Below, piece after piece: positions 8,075-15,274 of a DNA stretch of 20,022 nt; positions within the stretch are counted from its first letter, which is position 1; every line of letters starts with the position of its first letter. A program made the translations under genes and the position numbers. Origin of the DNA: VAXT01 sp964591295 (GTDB taxonomy: Bacteria; Actinomycetota; Thermoleophilia; Gaiellales; Gaiellaceae); assembly GCA_964591295.1 (NCBI GenBank), contig CAZQAG010000041.1:1-20022 (forward strand). Reading direction: 5' to 3'. Below the pieces are notes generated by a model that was not told the DNA's origin, ran no database searches, and was given only the letters and a program-made list of their open reading frames with translations.

Positions 8075-8428
8075 TCAAAACCGAATCGAGGCGACTCGGT
8101 CGACCAGCTCGCGGAAACCGGGTCGACGCGTCTCGCGCGGGGCCGAGTCGAGCAAGAAGTAGGCGAGCCGCTCGGCCTCGTCGTCTTCGAGCGAGACGGC
8201 CGCCTCGACGCGCGCCTTGTCGGGCGAGGCGTCCCAGATGCTGAAGCGAACGTGACGCTCGTCGAGGTCGTCGTGGAGGTAGCGCGACACGCGAAGCGCC
8301 TTCCCGGTCTCTTCGGTGTGACGCGCGCGGAAGAACTCGACGAGCTTCAGCCGCTGCGGCGCGGCGCACCACGGGCAATAGCGAAAGATTTGGCCGACCG
8401 AGCCTCCGCACCGCGCGCAGGAATGCAT
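8075..8428 (-). CDS. Small zinc-ribbon protein, 117 residues
   Basis: The start is ATG at 8428, because GAGGAGG lies five bases upstream. A further in-frame start exists upstream but lacks such a site. The N-terminus carries a four-cysteine zinc ribbon (Cys4, Cys7, Cys18, Cys21; CARC and CPWC). The rest, about residues 28-117, is a compact alpha/beta domain with KALRVSRYLHDD, RHVRFSIWD and EAERLAYFLLDS. I recall proteins of this kind as conserved actinobacterial hypotheticals without a known function. The gene ends near the decayed IS630 fragment. There are no membrane spans and it is probably cytoplasmic. Confidence 0.8.
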   Translation of the reverse strand: MHSCARCGGSVGQIFRYCPWCAAPQRLKLVEFFRARHTEETGKALRVSRYLHDDLDERHVRFSIWDASPDKARVEAAVSLEDDEAERLAYFLLDSAPRETRRPGFRELVDRVASIRF

Positions 8429-8801
8429 TCGAGCCTCCTCGCGCGAAAGCGTAGATGAGAGCGGGACCCCGGCCAAGCTCGAGACCGTAGAGAGGAAGTA
8501 ATGGCTCGGACGCTAGCCCTCCTCCCGGGCGGCTCAGCAGTCCGCGTTACATCGGGTCGATGCGTATTCGGGGCGGGTCGGCGGGTTTTCGGCTCTGCGA
8601 GGCGGTTCGCATGCGAATAGGGGCGGACGTCGTGCTCACATTCTGTAACGCGAGCGCCATCTCACGCTCGGACGGGCGCTCGTTGTCGCACAAGAGCCGA
8701 ACCGCGACACCAAAGGACGGCTCGTGCCTGTGTACGTCAGCGGAGCGACCTGTTCGAGGCAGATCGAGCTCGGCGGGTTAGAGACATCCGATGCCGCTGT
8801 C
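8429..8801. other. Gap downstream of hsdM, with repeats and a palindrome, no HsdS gene
   Basis: This interval is where an hsdS gene would be expected after hsdM, but no target-recognition-domain protein is readable. It holds a perfect 12-base palindrome TTCGCATGCGAA (8606-8617) and a near-duplicate pair, ATGCGTATTCGGGGCGG at 8560 and ATGCGAATAGGGGCGG at 8611. Copy 3 of the TGTCGC/GCGACA element lies at 8684-8709. This repeat density suggests a mobile-element end or a recombination scar. Confidence 0.5.
8675..8709 (-). repeat. TGTCGC/GCGACA inverted-repeat element, copy 3 (minus orientation)
   Basis: The arms are at 8684-8689 and 8704-8709 with a 14-base spacer. Read on the minus strand, the spacer ends CGGCTCTTGT before GCGACA and continues ACGAGCGCCCG. 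This matches copies 1 and 2 in both spacer and flank, so it is a real family and not a chance hexamer pair. Confidence 0.6.
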
Positions 8802-10334
8802 TTAACCAGCGGTCGAAACGTCTCGGCTGGCCTCGTCCGACTCGTTGGCGCCGAGCTCAGCGGCCACGAGAGCGAAGCTCTCGAGCGCCGTCGTCAGGTT
8901 CGCAACGATCTCCTCGGCGACGATCGCGGGCGCCGGCAGATTGGCAGCGTCCTCGAGGGACTCGTCCTTGACGTCCGCCCAGATGTCGAGATTGAAGCCC
9001 GGCCGCGCGGCTATCTCCTCGAACTGCCAGCGCTTGAAGTTCTCCGCTTCGACGCGCTCGTGCCGGCGCCCCGGCTTGTAGCCCGCGACGAAATCGTCGA
9101 GGTCGGCGCGCGTCAGTTGTTTCGTCTTGAGCGTGAAGTGCTGGTTCGTCCGGAAGTCGTAGACCCAGGTCTCACGCGTCGCCGGCGTGTCGGTCGTTGA
9201 CCCGGCGTGACGATCGAAGAAGAGCACATTCGCTTTCACGCCCTGGGCGTAGAAGAGGCCAGTCGGCAAGCGCAAGATGGTGTGCACATCGCACTCGTGA
9301 AAGAGGCGGCGACGGATCGTCTCGCCGGCGCCACTCTCGAACAAAACGTTGTCCGGGAGCACGACCGCAGCCGAGCCGCCGATGCGCAGCATCGAGCGGA
9401 TGTGCTGCAGGAAGTTGAGCTGCTTGTTCGACGTCGTCGCCCAGAAGTCTGGCCGGCTGATCGTGATGTCGCCGTTCGACGCCCTGCCGTCCTCACCGAT
9501 CATCGTGATCGAAGACTTCTTGCCGAACGGCGGATTCGCCAGAACCATGTCGACGTGCGCCGCCGGCTCTACGGCCAGCGCGTCCGCGACCTTGATCGCT
9601 GGCTCCGCGTCGACGCTGGCGCCGCCGATCCCGTGCAGAAAGAGGTTCATCGCGCACAGGCGGGCAGTGTTGTCCACGATTTCGTTCCCGTGGAAAGCCT
9701 CGTCGCGGAGGAATTTCTTCTGGTCGCGATCGAGCTGGTAGTGCTCGGCCATGTAATCGTGGGCGGCGAGCAGGAACCCACCGGTGCCGCAAGCGGGGTC
9801 GGCAATGGTCATATCCGGCTTCGGCTGCATCACGTCGACCATCGCTTTGATGAGCGCTCGAGGGGTGAAGTACTGGCCGGCGCCTGACTTCGTATCGGCC
9901 GCGTTCTTCTCGAGCAGGCCTTCGTAGACATCGCCCTTCACGTCGGCGTCGATGCCGGTCCACGTCTCCTGATCAATTAGGTCGACGATCAAGCGCTTCA
10001 GCTTCGCGGGATCCTGGATCCGGTTCTGCGCCTTGCGGAAGATCAGACCCAGAAGTCCAGGCTCTTTGCCGAGCTCCTGGAGGAGCGCGCGATAGTGGGA
10101 TTCGAGGTCGGCTCCGTCACGCCCTATAAGAGAGGGCCAGTCGTAGCCGACCGGAATCCGGGATGGCTCGTTCCGGGGCGGAAGCGTGCGCTCGTGCGCC
10201 ATTTTCAGGAAGAGGAGGTACGTGAGCTGCTCGACGTAGTCTCCGTAGCTGAGGCCGTCGTCGCGCAGGACCTGGCAGTAGTTCCAGAGCTTCTGGACGA
10301 GCTGGGCAGAGTGGGCGGACATGGTCTTCTTCAT
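8802..10334 (-). CDS. hsdM: Type I restriction-modification DNA methyltransferase subunit M
   Basis: This is an N6-adenine methyltransferase of 510 residues, the usual HsdM size. The N-terminal HsdM domain (about 5-145) includes YVEQLTYLLFLKMAHE. The catalytic domain carries motif I DPACGTGG (179-186) for S-adenosylmethionine and motif IV NPPF (267-270). The QYFTPRALI signature (154-162) is typical of type I enzymes. I chose ATG at 10334 (MKKTMSAH) because the frame upstream is Arg/Ser-rich and not protein-like; ATG 10322 is also possible. A working type I system needs HsdS for specificity and HsdR for cleavage, but neither is adjacent. The subunit is therefore orphaned here, either a decayed system or one served by subunits encoded elsewhere. 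A short minus-strand frame ends 2 bases before this start. Confidence 0.92.
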   Translation of the reverse strand: MKKTMSAHSAQLVQKLWNYCQVLRDDGLSYGDYVEQLTYLLFLKMAHERTLPPRNEPSRIPVGYDWPSLIGRDGADLESHYRALLQELGKEPGLLGLIFRKAQNRIQDPAKLKRLIVDLIDQETWTGIDADVKGDVYEGLLEKNAADTKSGAGQYFTPRALIKAMVDVMQPKPDMTIADPACGTGGFLLAAHDYMAEHYQLDRDQKKFLRDEAFHGNEIVDNTARLCAMNLFLHGIGGASVDAEPAIKVADALAVEPAAHVDMVLANPPFGKKSSITMIGEDGRASNGDITISRPDFWATTSNKQLNFLQHIRSMLRIGGSAAVVLPDNVLFESGAGETIRRRLFHECDVHTILRLPTGLFYAQGVKANVLFFDRHAGSTTDTPATRETWVYDFRTNQHFTLKTKQLTRADLDDFVAGYKPGRRHERVEAENFKRWQFEEIAARPGFNLDIWADVKDESLEDAANLPAPAIVAEEIVANLTTALESFALVAAELGANESDEASRDVSTAG

Positions 10335-10336
10335 GG

Positions 10337-10506
10337 CTACCGGGCCGCCAGGGCCGCACGACGCTTCTTCGCAGCTTTCAGCTCGGCTCGCCGCTCGGCT
10401 ACGTCGTTCGCGGCCTCTTCCCGCCTGGCACTCGGTGCCAGCGCGCCAGCGTGCCTTCCGGGAGCAGCTGGAGGTCGCCGGGAGCCGCCGGACGATCCTC
10501 CTGCAC
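10337..10506 (-). other. Two overlapping small frames just upstream of hsdM
   Basis: A 35-codon frame starts at GTG 10506 with AGGAGG eight bases upstream and ends at TAG 10399. It reads MQEDRPAAPGDLQLLPEGTL and then ARWHRVPGG. A second frame ends at TAG 10337, two bases before the hsdM ATG, and its last 30 residues (REEAANDVAERRAELKAAKK, then an Arg/Ala-rich tail) look like a basic helix. The two could be one small gene broken by a frameshift, or a short leader whose translation is coupled to hsdM. I do not recognise a family. Confidence 0.3.
10424..10455. repeat. TGGCAC-type palindromic repeat, copy 1
   Basis: TGGCAC-TCG-GTGCCA (10426-10440) is a 6-3-6 inverted repeat, followed by GCGCGCCAGCGTGCC. 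An almost identical block lies at 19158-19190, nearly 9 kb away. Similar loose copies of GTGCCAG occur at about 10650-10700 and 19250. Confidence 0.5.
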
Positions 10507-10612
10507 TGCCGGTTCCTCCTGTCCACGAGGGCGCAGAATGTGGCGCGATCCCTGCACCAGATTCAATATCGGGGCCGACCTGCATGAACGCGGGGCCGTT
10601 CCTGAGCCGGAT

Positions 10613-10639
10613 GTCGGGCCTGTCGGGCCTGCCGGGCCT
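10613..10639. repeat. Three 9-base tandem units (GTCGGGCCT)
   Basis: The units GTCGGGCCT, GTCGGGCCT and GCCGGGCCT follow directly on one another. Because 9 is a multiple of three the array would keep a reading frame, but no supported gene covers it. It adds to the low-complexity character of 10,507-10,960. Confidence 0.6.
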
Positions 10640-10969
10640 GCCCGCGCGAGCGTGCCAGGCGCTCTGCCAGGTCCTCCCGCATTCCCGAGCCAGTGCCAGG
10701 TTGGGGATGGCTCGCACCAGCGCCCGTCACCGCGCGCACGCTGCGCAGCTGGAGCAGGTCGCCTGGTTTTGCCCGCGCGCTCGCGCGCGAGCGTGAACGT
10801 GCGGAGCGCGCCCGAGCGGGCAGCGCGCGCACGAAGCCGAGCAGGCGCCTTGCGCAGGCCCGCCGCTGACGACGCGGAGCGAGTGCCCGGGCAGCGCCAG
10901 CGGGAGCGCCACGAGCCGTCCGGGCCGCGCCCTCGCCAGCCCTCCAGCGCCCGGCTCGGTCCCGGCGGC

Positions 10970-11146
10970 GTGCCCCTCTTCCCGGATACGGCCGAGGGTC
11001 GAGCCGAGCGCCTCGCCTACTACGAGGCTCGCAGGCTCGACCAGCTGCCGCACTCGCTGTACGACTACCACGACGTGCTCCGCGGCCGCGAGACGCCGGC
11101 CGAGCGGCGCGCTCGCGAAGGAGGCGCCAGCGGCCGCCGCCGCTAG
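10970..11146 (+). CDS. Possible small protein, 58 residues, unknown function
   Basis: The last 58 codons of a longer open frame read like a real protein, with AERLAYYEARRLDQLPHSLY and YDYHDVLRGRE followed by a basic tail. The codons upstream are low-complexity Arg/Ala/Pro and unconvincing. I start it at GTG 10970, but there is no clear ribosome binding site, so it may instead be the end of a decayed larger gene. No domain is recognised. It lies on the same strand as, and 238 bases before, the PLP enzyme of the Dap operon. No operon link is evident. Confidence 0.3.
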   Translation: MPLFPDTAEGRAERLAYYEARRLDQLPHSLYDYHDVLRGRETPAERRAREGGASGRRR

Positions 11147-11249
11147 GGCCCCGGCCCTGGACCGACTCACGAGAGCCATGCCAGGCGGCGCGCCGTGCTG
11201 GCTGCTGTCGTTCCCCGTGCGGAAGTCGACGGCGCCGCTCGTGGAGCCG

Positions 11250-11286
11250 TGTCGCTCTCGGCTCTTCTGCGACAACCAGCGCCGGC
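11250..11286 (+). repeat. TGTCGC/GCGACA inverted-repeat element, copy 2
   Basis: The arms at 11250-11255 and 11269-11274 enclose a 13-base spacer reading CGGCTCTTCT before the right arm. The flank ACCAGCGCCGGCG nearly equals that of copy 1. It lies 99 bases upstream of the PLP enzyme start, within the likely promoter and leader region of the Dap operon. Confidence 0.6.
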
Positions 11287-11384
11287 GATGCCCCGGCGAG
11301 AGGACGAACGCTCGAGGAGGCCAGTGGGCCGCTCCGCGCTGGTGTCGGCGGGACCGCGCATGGGTGCTTCCGCGTATAACGGGC

Positions 11385-12926
11385 ATGAGCGCGCTCGCGA
11401 CTACCAGGTGGGAGCCTGCGCCAGCCGTTGCGTACTCGGCGACGCTCCTAACCGAGGCGCTCGCCGACCTTCGCGCCGATTTTGACGAGCTTCTCTTCCT
11501 CGTCCGCAGCGCCGAGGCGGAGCTCGCCGCGGTTGCGGCTGACCTTGAGGAGGCGCGCGAGCGCCTCTACCTGGAGACCTTCGAGATGCTCGCCGCACAG
11601 ATCCGCGGCGCGCGCTCGCGCAACGGAGCGATCGGGCGCCGGCTGCTAGCGCTGCGCCAGCTCGCGAGCCCGGACCGGCGGGCGACGCCGGCCCGCCTTG
11701 CCGAGTTAGCAGCGCGGAAGGCCGTCTCCGCCGATCTCCTGCGCGCGGAGCGGGCGATCATCGCCGCGCTCGCGACCGCAGCCGATTGGCAGTCACCCTC
11801 CTTCCTCCATGCGACGCTGCCAGCGGCAGGTCGGCAGTACGGACGCATCCGGCCGCACTGGAACGACTACAAGCGTGATCGCAACCTGGACGCCGAGGTA
11901 TTCGAGCGTGCCTACGTGGCCCAGATGCTCGACGGTCCGCCTGATCTGCGCGCCCTGCTCACGAGCTGCGGAATGGCCGCCTTCACGACGGTGCTCGCGT
12001 TCCTGCGCGACGAGCGCAGGCTCGAGCGGCCGGTGGTGATCGGCCGGGGCCTCTACCACGAGACGCGGGAGCTTCTCGAGCGCGGCCTCCCCGGCCAGGT
12101 GCACGCCGTGGACGAGCGCGAGACCGGGGCGATCCTGCGGGCGATCGACGAGCTGCGCCCGAGCGCGCTCTTCCTCGACTCGCTCTCGAACACCAGGTGG
12201 ATGCCCGTGCCCGACCTCCGCGCCGTGATCGAGCGGCTGCGCGGGCGCGAGACGACTCTCGTAATCGACAACACGGGTCTCTCCGTCTCGCTGCAGCCGT
12301 TTGCGCTCGCCGGGGACGGCGCGCGGCTGATCGTCTTCGAGAGCCTGCTCAAGTACGCCCAGCTCGGGCTCGACCGGGCGAACGCCGGCGTGATCGTCGT
12401 CCGGGGCGAGGACGCGGAGGCGCTCGCCGCCTACCGCGAGCACCTGGGGACGAACGTCGCCGACGTCGCCGTCCACGCCCTGCCGCGACCGGAGCGCTGG
12501 GTGCTCGAGCGCCGGCTCGGCCGCCTCCAGCGCAATGCCGCCCTCCTCGCCGAACGCCTTCGGGCCCGAGTCGGCGACCTCGCCGAGGTCGTGTACCCGG
12601 GCCTGGAGGAGCATCCCTGCTACCCGATCGCGCGGGCGCTTTCCTTCCGCGGCGGCTGCTTCTCGCTCGTTCTGAGCGACGAGGATGCCGAGCTGAGCCG
12701 GGAGCAGGCGCTGGTCGAGGCCGCGGTCGCCGAGGCCGAGCGGCGTGGGATACCGCTGATCGGCGGTGCGAGCTTCGGGTTCAACACGACGCGGATCTAC
12801 CTAACCGGCGCCCGCGCCGAGCGGGGCGATCCGTTCGTGCGCGTCGCGGCCGGAACCGAGCACCGGCTCGAGGTCGAGGCGCTCGCCGAGGTGCTGGCGG
12901 CGGCCGTGCGCGAGGTGGTCTCGTGA
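11385..12926 (+). CDS. Fold-type I PLP enzyme related to Cys/Met metabolism enzymes, with a long N-terminal extension
   Basis: The protein has 513 residues. Residues 20-150 are a helical, Ala/Glu/Arg-rich extension absent from ordinary 380-400-residue relatives. From about 155 the cystathionine gamma-synthase/lyase pattern can be traced. It includes DYKRDRNLDAEVFE, LTSCGMAAF (192-200, matching the SGMAA motif), VIDNTGLS (293-300, matching DNTF) and ESLLKYAQLG (319-328). Lys323 is the expected PLP-binding lysine. Relatives catalyse beta- or gamma-elimination or replacement on amino acids. The exact reaction here is unknown. It is the first gene of a four-gene operon and its TGA overlaps the GTG of the Mur ligase, so the two are probably made together. 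The start is ATG 11385; no Shine-Dalgarno sequence is clear, although TATAAC lies just upstream. An earlier in-frame start at 11178 gives an unconvincing N-terminus. Confidence 0.8.
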   Translation: MSALATTRWEPAPAVAYSATLLTEALADLRADFDELLFLVRSAEAELAAVAADLEEARERLYLETFEMLAAQIRGARSRNGAIGRRLLALRQLASPDRRATPARLAELAARKAVSADLLRAERAIIAALATAADWQSPSFLHATLPAAGRQYGRIRPHWNDYKRDRNLDAEVFERAYVAQMLDGPPDLRALLTSCGMAAFTTVLAFLRDERRLERPVVIGRGLYHETRELLERGLPGQVHAVDERETGAILRAIDELRPSALFLDSLSNTRWMPVPDLRAVIERLRGRETTLVIDNTGLSVSLQPFALAGDGARLIVFESLLKYAQLGLDRANAGVIVVRGEDAEALAAYREHLGTNVADVAVHALPRPERWVLERRLGRLQRNAALLAERLRARVGDLAEVVYPGLEEHPCYPIARALSFRGGCFSLVLSDEDAELSREQALVEAAVAEAERRGIPLIGGASFGFNTTRIYLTGARAERGDPFVRVAAGTEHRLEVEALAEVLAAAVREVVS

Positions 12927-14275
12927 TCAGCGTCCGGCTCGGCGAGGTGGAGGGGGCGATGCTCGTCCGTGGCGATCCCGAGCTCGCGGTCGAGAGCGTC
13001 GTCTGCGACTCGCGTCTCGCCCGCCCCGGCTCGCTCTTCGTCTGCCTGCGCGGCAGCCGGCGTGACGGGCACGAGTTCCTCGCCGGCGCCGCCCGCCGGG
13101 GCGCTGTCGCTGCGCTCACCGAGCGCGGGCGGGGCTGCTCGCTCTCAGGACTTGCCGTTCTCGAGGCCGAGGATCCGCTTGTCGCCTTGGGCGCGCTCGC
13201 ACACCTCGTCCGCAAGTGTTCAGAGGCGCGCGTCGTCGGCGTCGCCGGCTCGGCCGGAAAGACCTCGACGAAGGACGTCCTGCGGGCGCTGCTTGCCCCA
13301 CACGCCCAGACTGTGGCGAGCCCGGCAAGCTACAACAACGAGCTCGGCGTCCCGCTCACGCTCTCGTTGCTGGAGCCCGAGACGCGGCTGTGCGTCTGCG
13401 AGCTCGGCACCGGCGGCCCCGGCGAGCTGGCAAGCCTCTGCCGCATCGCCGAGCCCGACCTGGGCGTGCTCACGGCGATCGGTCCCGAGCACCTCGAGTT
13501 CCTCGGCTCGCTCGCCGGGGTCGCAGCGGCCGAGGCGGAGCTGATCGCGGCGCTCCCCGCCGGAGCGCCGATCGTCCTCCCGTACGCCGAGGCCCTGCTC
13601 GAGCCGCACCGTCGCCGGGACCTCGAGGAATGGCATTTCGGACTCGACCGTGCGGCCGACGTCCATCCGCTGCGCTGGCTCCCCGGCGAGCGGTTCACCG
13701 AGGCGGTTCTCTGCGTGCGCGGCGAGCGGGTCGAAGTTCGCACCAACCTGCAGCTCAAGCACCACCGACTCACCCTCTGTGCCGCGGTCGCTGCCTACGC
13801 CGCGCTCGGCCTTTCCCTTGACGGCGTCGGCGAAGGCGCAGCCGCGATCGCGCTTTCCCCGTTGCGGGGCGAGGAGCGCCGACGGCGAGGCGGCGGGCTC
13901 CTCATCAACGATGCCTACAACGCGAACCCGCTTTCGATGCGCGTGGCGCTCGAGACGCTCGCCGCCCGCCGCAACGGCTCCCGGGCGGTCGCGGTGCTCG
14001 GCGAGATGACTGAACTCGGCGCCGAGTCGTGGCGCTGGCACGCGGAGATCGGGGCGCGGGCGGCCGAGCTCAAGATCGAGCTGCTCGTGGCCGTCGGGCC
14101 GCTCGCGCGCGCCTACCTGGAAGGAGCCGTCGGCCGGATCGCCTGCAGCTGGTGCCCGGACACCCACGCTGCAGCGAAGACCCTGCCCAAGCTGCTGCGC
14201 CACTCCGACGTCGTCCTCCTCAAAGGCTCGCGCGCGGCCGGCATCGAGCGCCTCGCCGCGCCAATCCTGCGATGA
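12923..14275 (+). CDS. murF: MurF-like Mur ligase (ATP-dependent amide ligase)
   Basis: This 450-residue protein, the usual MurF length, has all three Mur ligase domains. The N-terminal domain keeps CDSR (28-31) and DGHEF (48-52), where MurF and MurE bind the UDP-MurNAc part. The ATPase domain has the P-loop GSAGKTST (109-116), YNNELGVPLTL, and CELGTGGPGE with Glu160 as a magnesium ligand. The C-terminal domain has LINDAYNANPLSM (327-339), GEMTELG and VLLKGSRAAGIERL. At AAAEAEL (201-207) the position that is usually a carbamylated Lys (AKxE in MurF) appears as Glu204. Canonical MurF adds D-Ala-D-Ala to UDP-MurNAc-tripeptide. Embedded among Dap-forming enzymes, this copy more likely ligates Dap or a Dap-containing unit. 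GTG at 12923 overlaps the preceding stop, and its own stop overlaps the next ATG. Confidence 0.88.
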   Translation: MISVRLGEVEGAMLVRGDPELAVESVVCDSRLARPGSLFVCLRGSRRDGHEFLAGAARRGAVAALTERGRGCSLSGLAVLEAEDPLVALGALAHLVRKCSEARVVGVAGSAGKTSTKDVLRALLAPHAQTVASPASYNNELGVPLTLSLLEPETRLCVCELGTGGPGELASLCRIAEPDLGVLTAIGPEHLEFLGSLAGVAAAEAELIAALPAGAPIVLPYAEALLEPHRRRDLEEWHFGLDRAADVHPLRWLPGERFTEAVLCVRGERVEVRTNLQLKHHRLTLCAAVAAYAALGLSLDGVGEGAAAIALSPLRGEERRRRGGGLLINDAYNANPLSMRVALETLAARRNGSRAVAVLGEMTELGAESWRWHAEIGARAAELKIELLVAVGPLARAYLEGAVGRIACSWCPDTHAAAKTLPKLLRHSDVVLLKGSRAAGIERLAAPILR

Positions 14276-15273
14276 GAGCGGTCGGCAACACGCCGATCGT
14301 CCGCATCGCGCTGCAGCTCTCCGGCGGAGAGCGAGCAGTGCACCTAAAGCTCGAGGTGGCCAATCCCTGTGGCTCGCTCAAGGACCGGACCGCCGCGAGC
14401 CTGGTCGCCGACCTCGAACGCCGAGGAGCGCTCGGGCCGGGCTCGGTCATCGTCGAGTCGACGTCCGGCAATCTCGGGGTGTCGCTCGCCTGGATTGCCC
14501 GTCAGCGCGGCTACCGATTCGTCGCCGTCGTCGATCCGAAAACGACCGCAGAGAACCTCGGGCGCCTCCGCCTGCTCGGAGCCCAAATCGAGCTCGTGCA
14601 GACGTCGGATGAAGCCGGCGGCTATCTGCTCTCGCGCCTCGCTCGGGTGCGCGAGCTCTGCGCTTCATCGGATCGGCTTGTCTGGCCCAACCAGTACGCC
14701 AACCCCGCCAACCCACGCGCCCACGAGGAGGGGACAGGGCCGGAGATCCTCGAGCAGATGCACGGCGAGCTCGACGCCGTCTTCGTCCCGGTCTCGACCG
14801 GCGGCACGCTCGCTGGTATCGGCCGCTTTCTCCGCCGCGAGAGCCCCGCGACACGGATCGTCGCCGTCGACGCGGCCGGCTCGGTCGCGCTCGGCGGCCG
14901 GCCCGGGCCGAGGCTTCTGACCGGGATCGGGGCGAGCCGGCGCTCCTCGTTCCTGACGCGGGACCTGTACGACGAGCGGAGCCTCGTGGGAGACGCCGAG
15001 GCCTTCGCGTTCTGCCGCGCCCTAGCGGCCGCGACCGGAGTTCGCGCCGGGGGATCGAGCGGCGCCGTGCTCGCGGCCTGCGCCCGCAGCCTCGCGGCGC
15101 ACCCCGAGCTCGAGCACGTCGTCTGCCTCTGCGCCGACCGTGGCGAGAGCTACGCGAGCACGATCTTCAACGACCGCTGGCTCAGGCGGCAGAGGCTCGA
15201 CGCCCGCGCGGCCGGACTTGGGCCGGTCGAGGCGATCCTTCCCGCACAAGGCCGTGTGCTCCTGCCCGCCTGA
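14272..15273 (+). CDS. sbnA: SbnA-like N-(2-amino-2-carboxyethyl)-L-glutamate synthase
   Basis: This 333-residue protein belongs to the cysteine synthase (fold-type II PLP) family. It has GNTPIV (5-10), NPCGSLKDR with the PLP Lys37, ESTSGNLG (62-69), VSTGGTLAGIG for phosphate binding, and GGSSGAV near the C-terminus. SbnA of the staphyloferrin B pathway condenses O-phospho-L-serine with L-glutamate, releasing phosphate. The product is then split by SbnB to L-2,3-diaminopropionate. On sequence alone CysK or CysM would also fit. The adjacent SbnB-like gene, one base away, makes the SbnA assignment strong. ATG 14272 overlaps the Mur ligase TGA (ATGA), which points to translational coupling. The protein is predicted cytoplasmic and soluble. 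Confidence 0.88.
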   Translation: MRAVGNTPIVRIALQLSGGERAVHLKLEVANPCGSLKDRTAASLVADLERRGALGPGSVIVESTSGNLGVSLAWIARQRGYRFVAVVDPKTTAENLGRLRLLGAQIELVQTSDEAGGYLLSRLARVRELCASSDRLVWPNQYANPANPRAHEEGTGPEILEQMHGELDAVFVPVSTGGTLAGIGRFLRRESPATRIVAVDAAGSVALGGRPGPRLLTGIGASRRSSFLTRDLYDERSLVGDAEAFAFCRALAAATGVRAGGSSGAVLAACARSLAAHPELEHVVCLCADRGESYASTIFNDRWLRRQRLDARAAGLGPVEAILPAQGRVLLPA

Positions 15274-15274
15274 C

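Noticed and set aside
7587..8411. A single 274-codon minus-strand gene
   Set aside because: Its first half is a shadow of the zinc-ribbon gene (8075-8428) and its second half is the transposase remnant. The expected transposase end lies in another frame.
10335..10526. HsdM starting about 64 codons earlier
   Set aside because: The extra residues are Arg/Ser/Cys-rich with no HsdM similarity, and MKKTMSAH is a typical start.
11375..11380. TATAAC as a -10 box for a leaderless PLP transcript
   Set aside because: It lies only four bases before the ATG, with no -35 match at the right distance, so the spacing does not fit well.
11178..11384. Upstream start for the PLP enzyme
   Set aside because: The 69 extra codons cross the inverted-repeat element and read as random Arg/Cys/Trp-rich sequence.
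12197..12922. N-terminal extension of the Mur ligase frame
   Set aside because: The upstream part overlaps the PLP enzyme gene and is Arg/Pro low-complexity. The GTG at 12923 with a 4-base overlap gives a normal MurF length and N-terminus.
13220..14203. A 327-codon minus-strand frame opposite the Mur ligase
   Set aside because: No domain is visible and it is fully antisense to a well-supported gene. It is a by-product of high GC content.
14272..15273. Plain cysteine synthase (CysK/CysM)
   Set aside because: The family motifs alone would allow it, but the adjacent SbnB-like gene and tight coupling favour SbnA. This is kept as a fallback.
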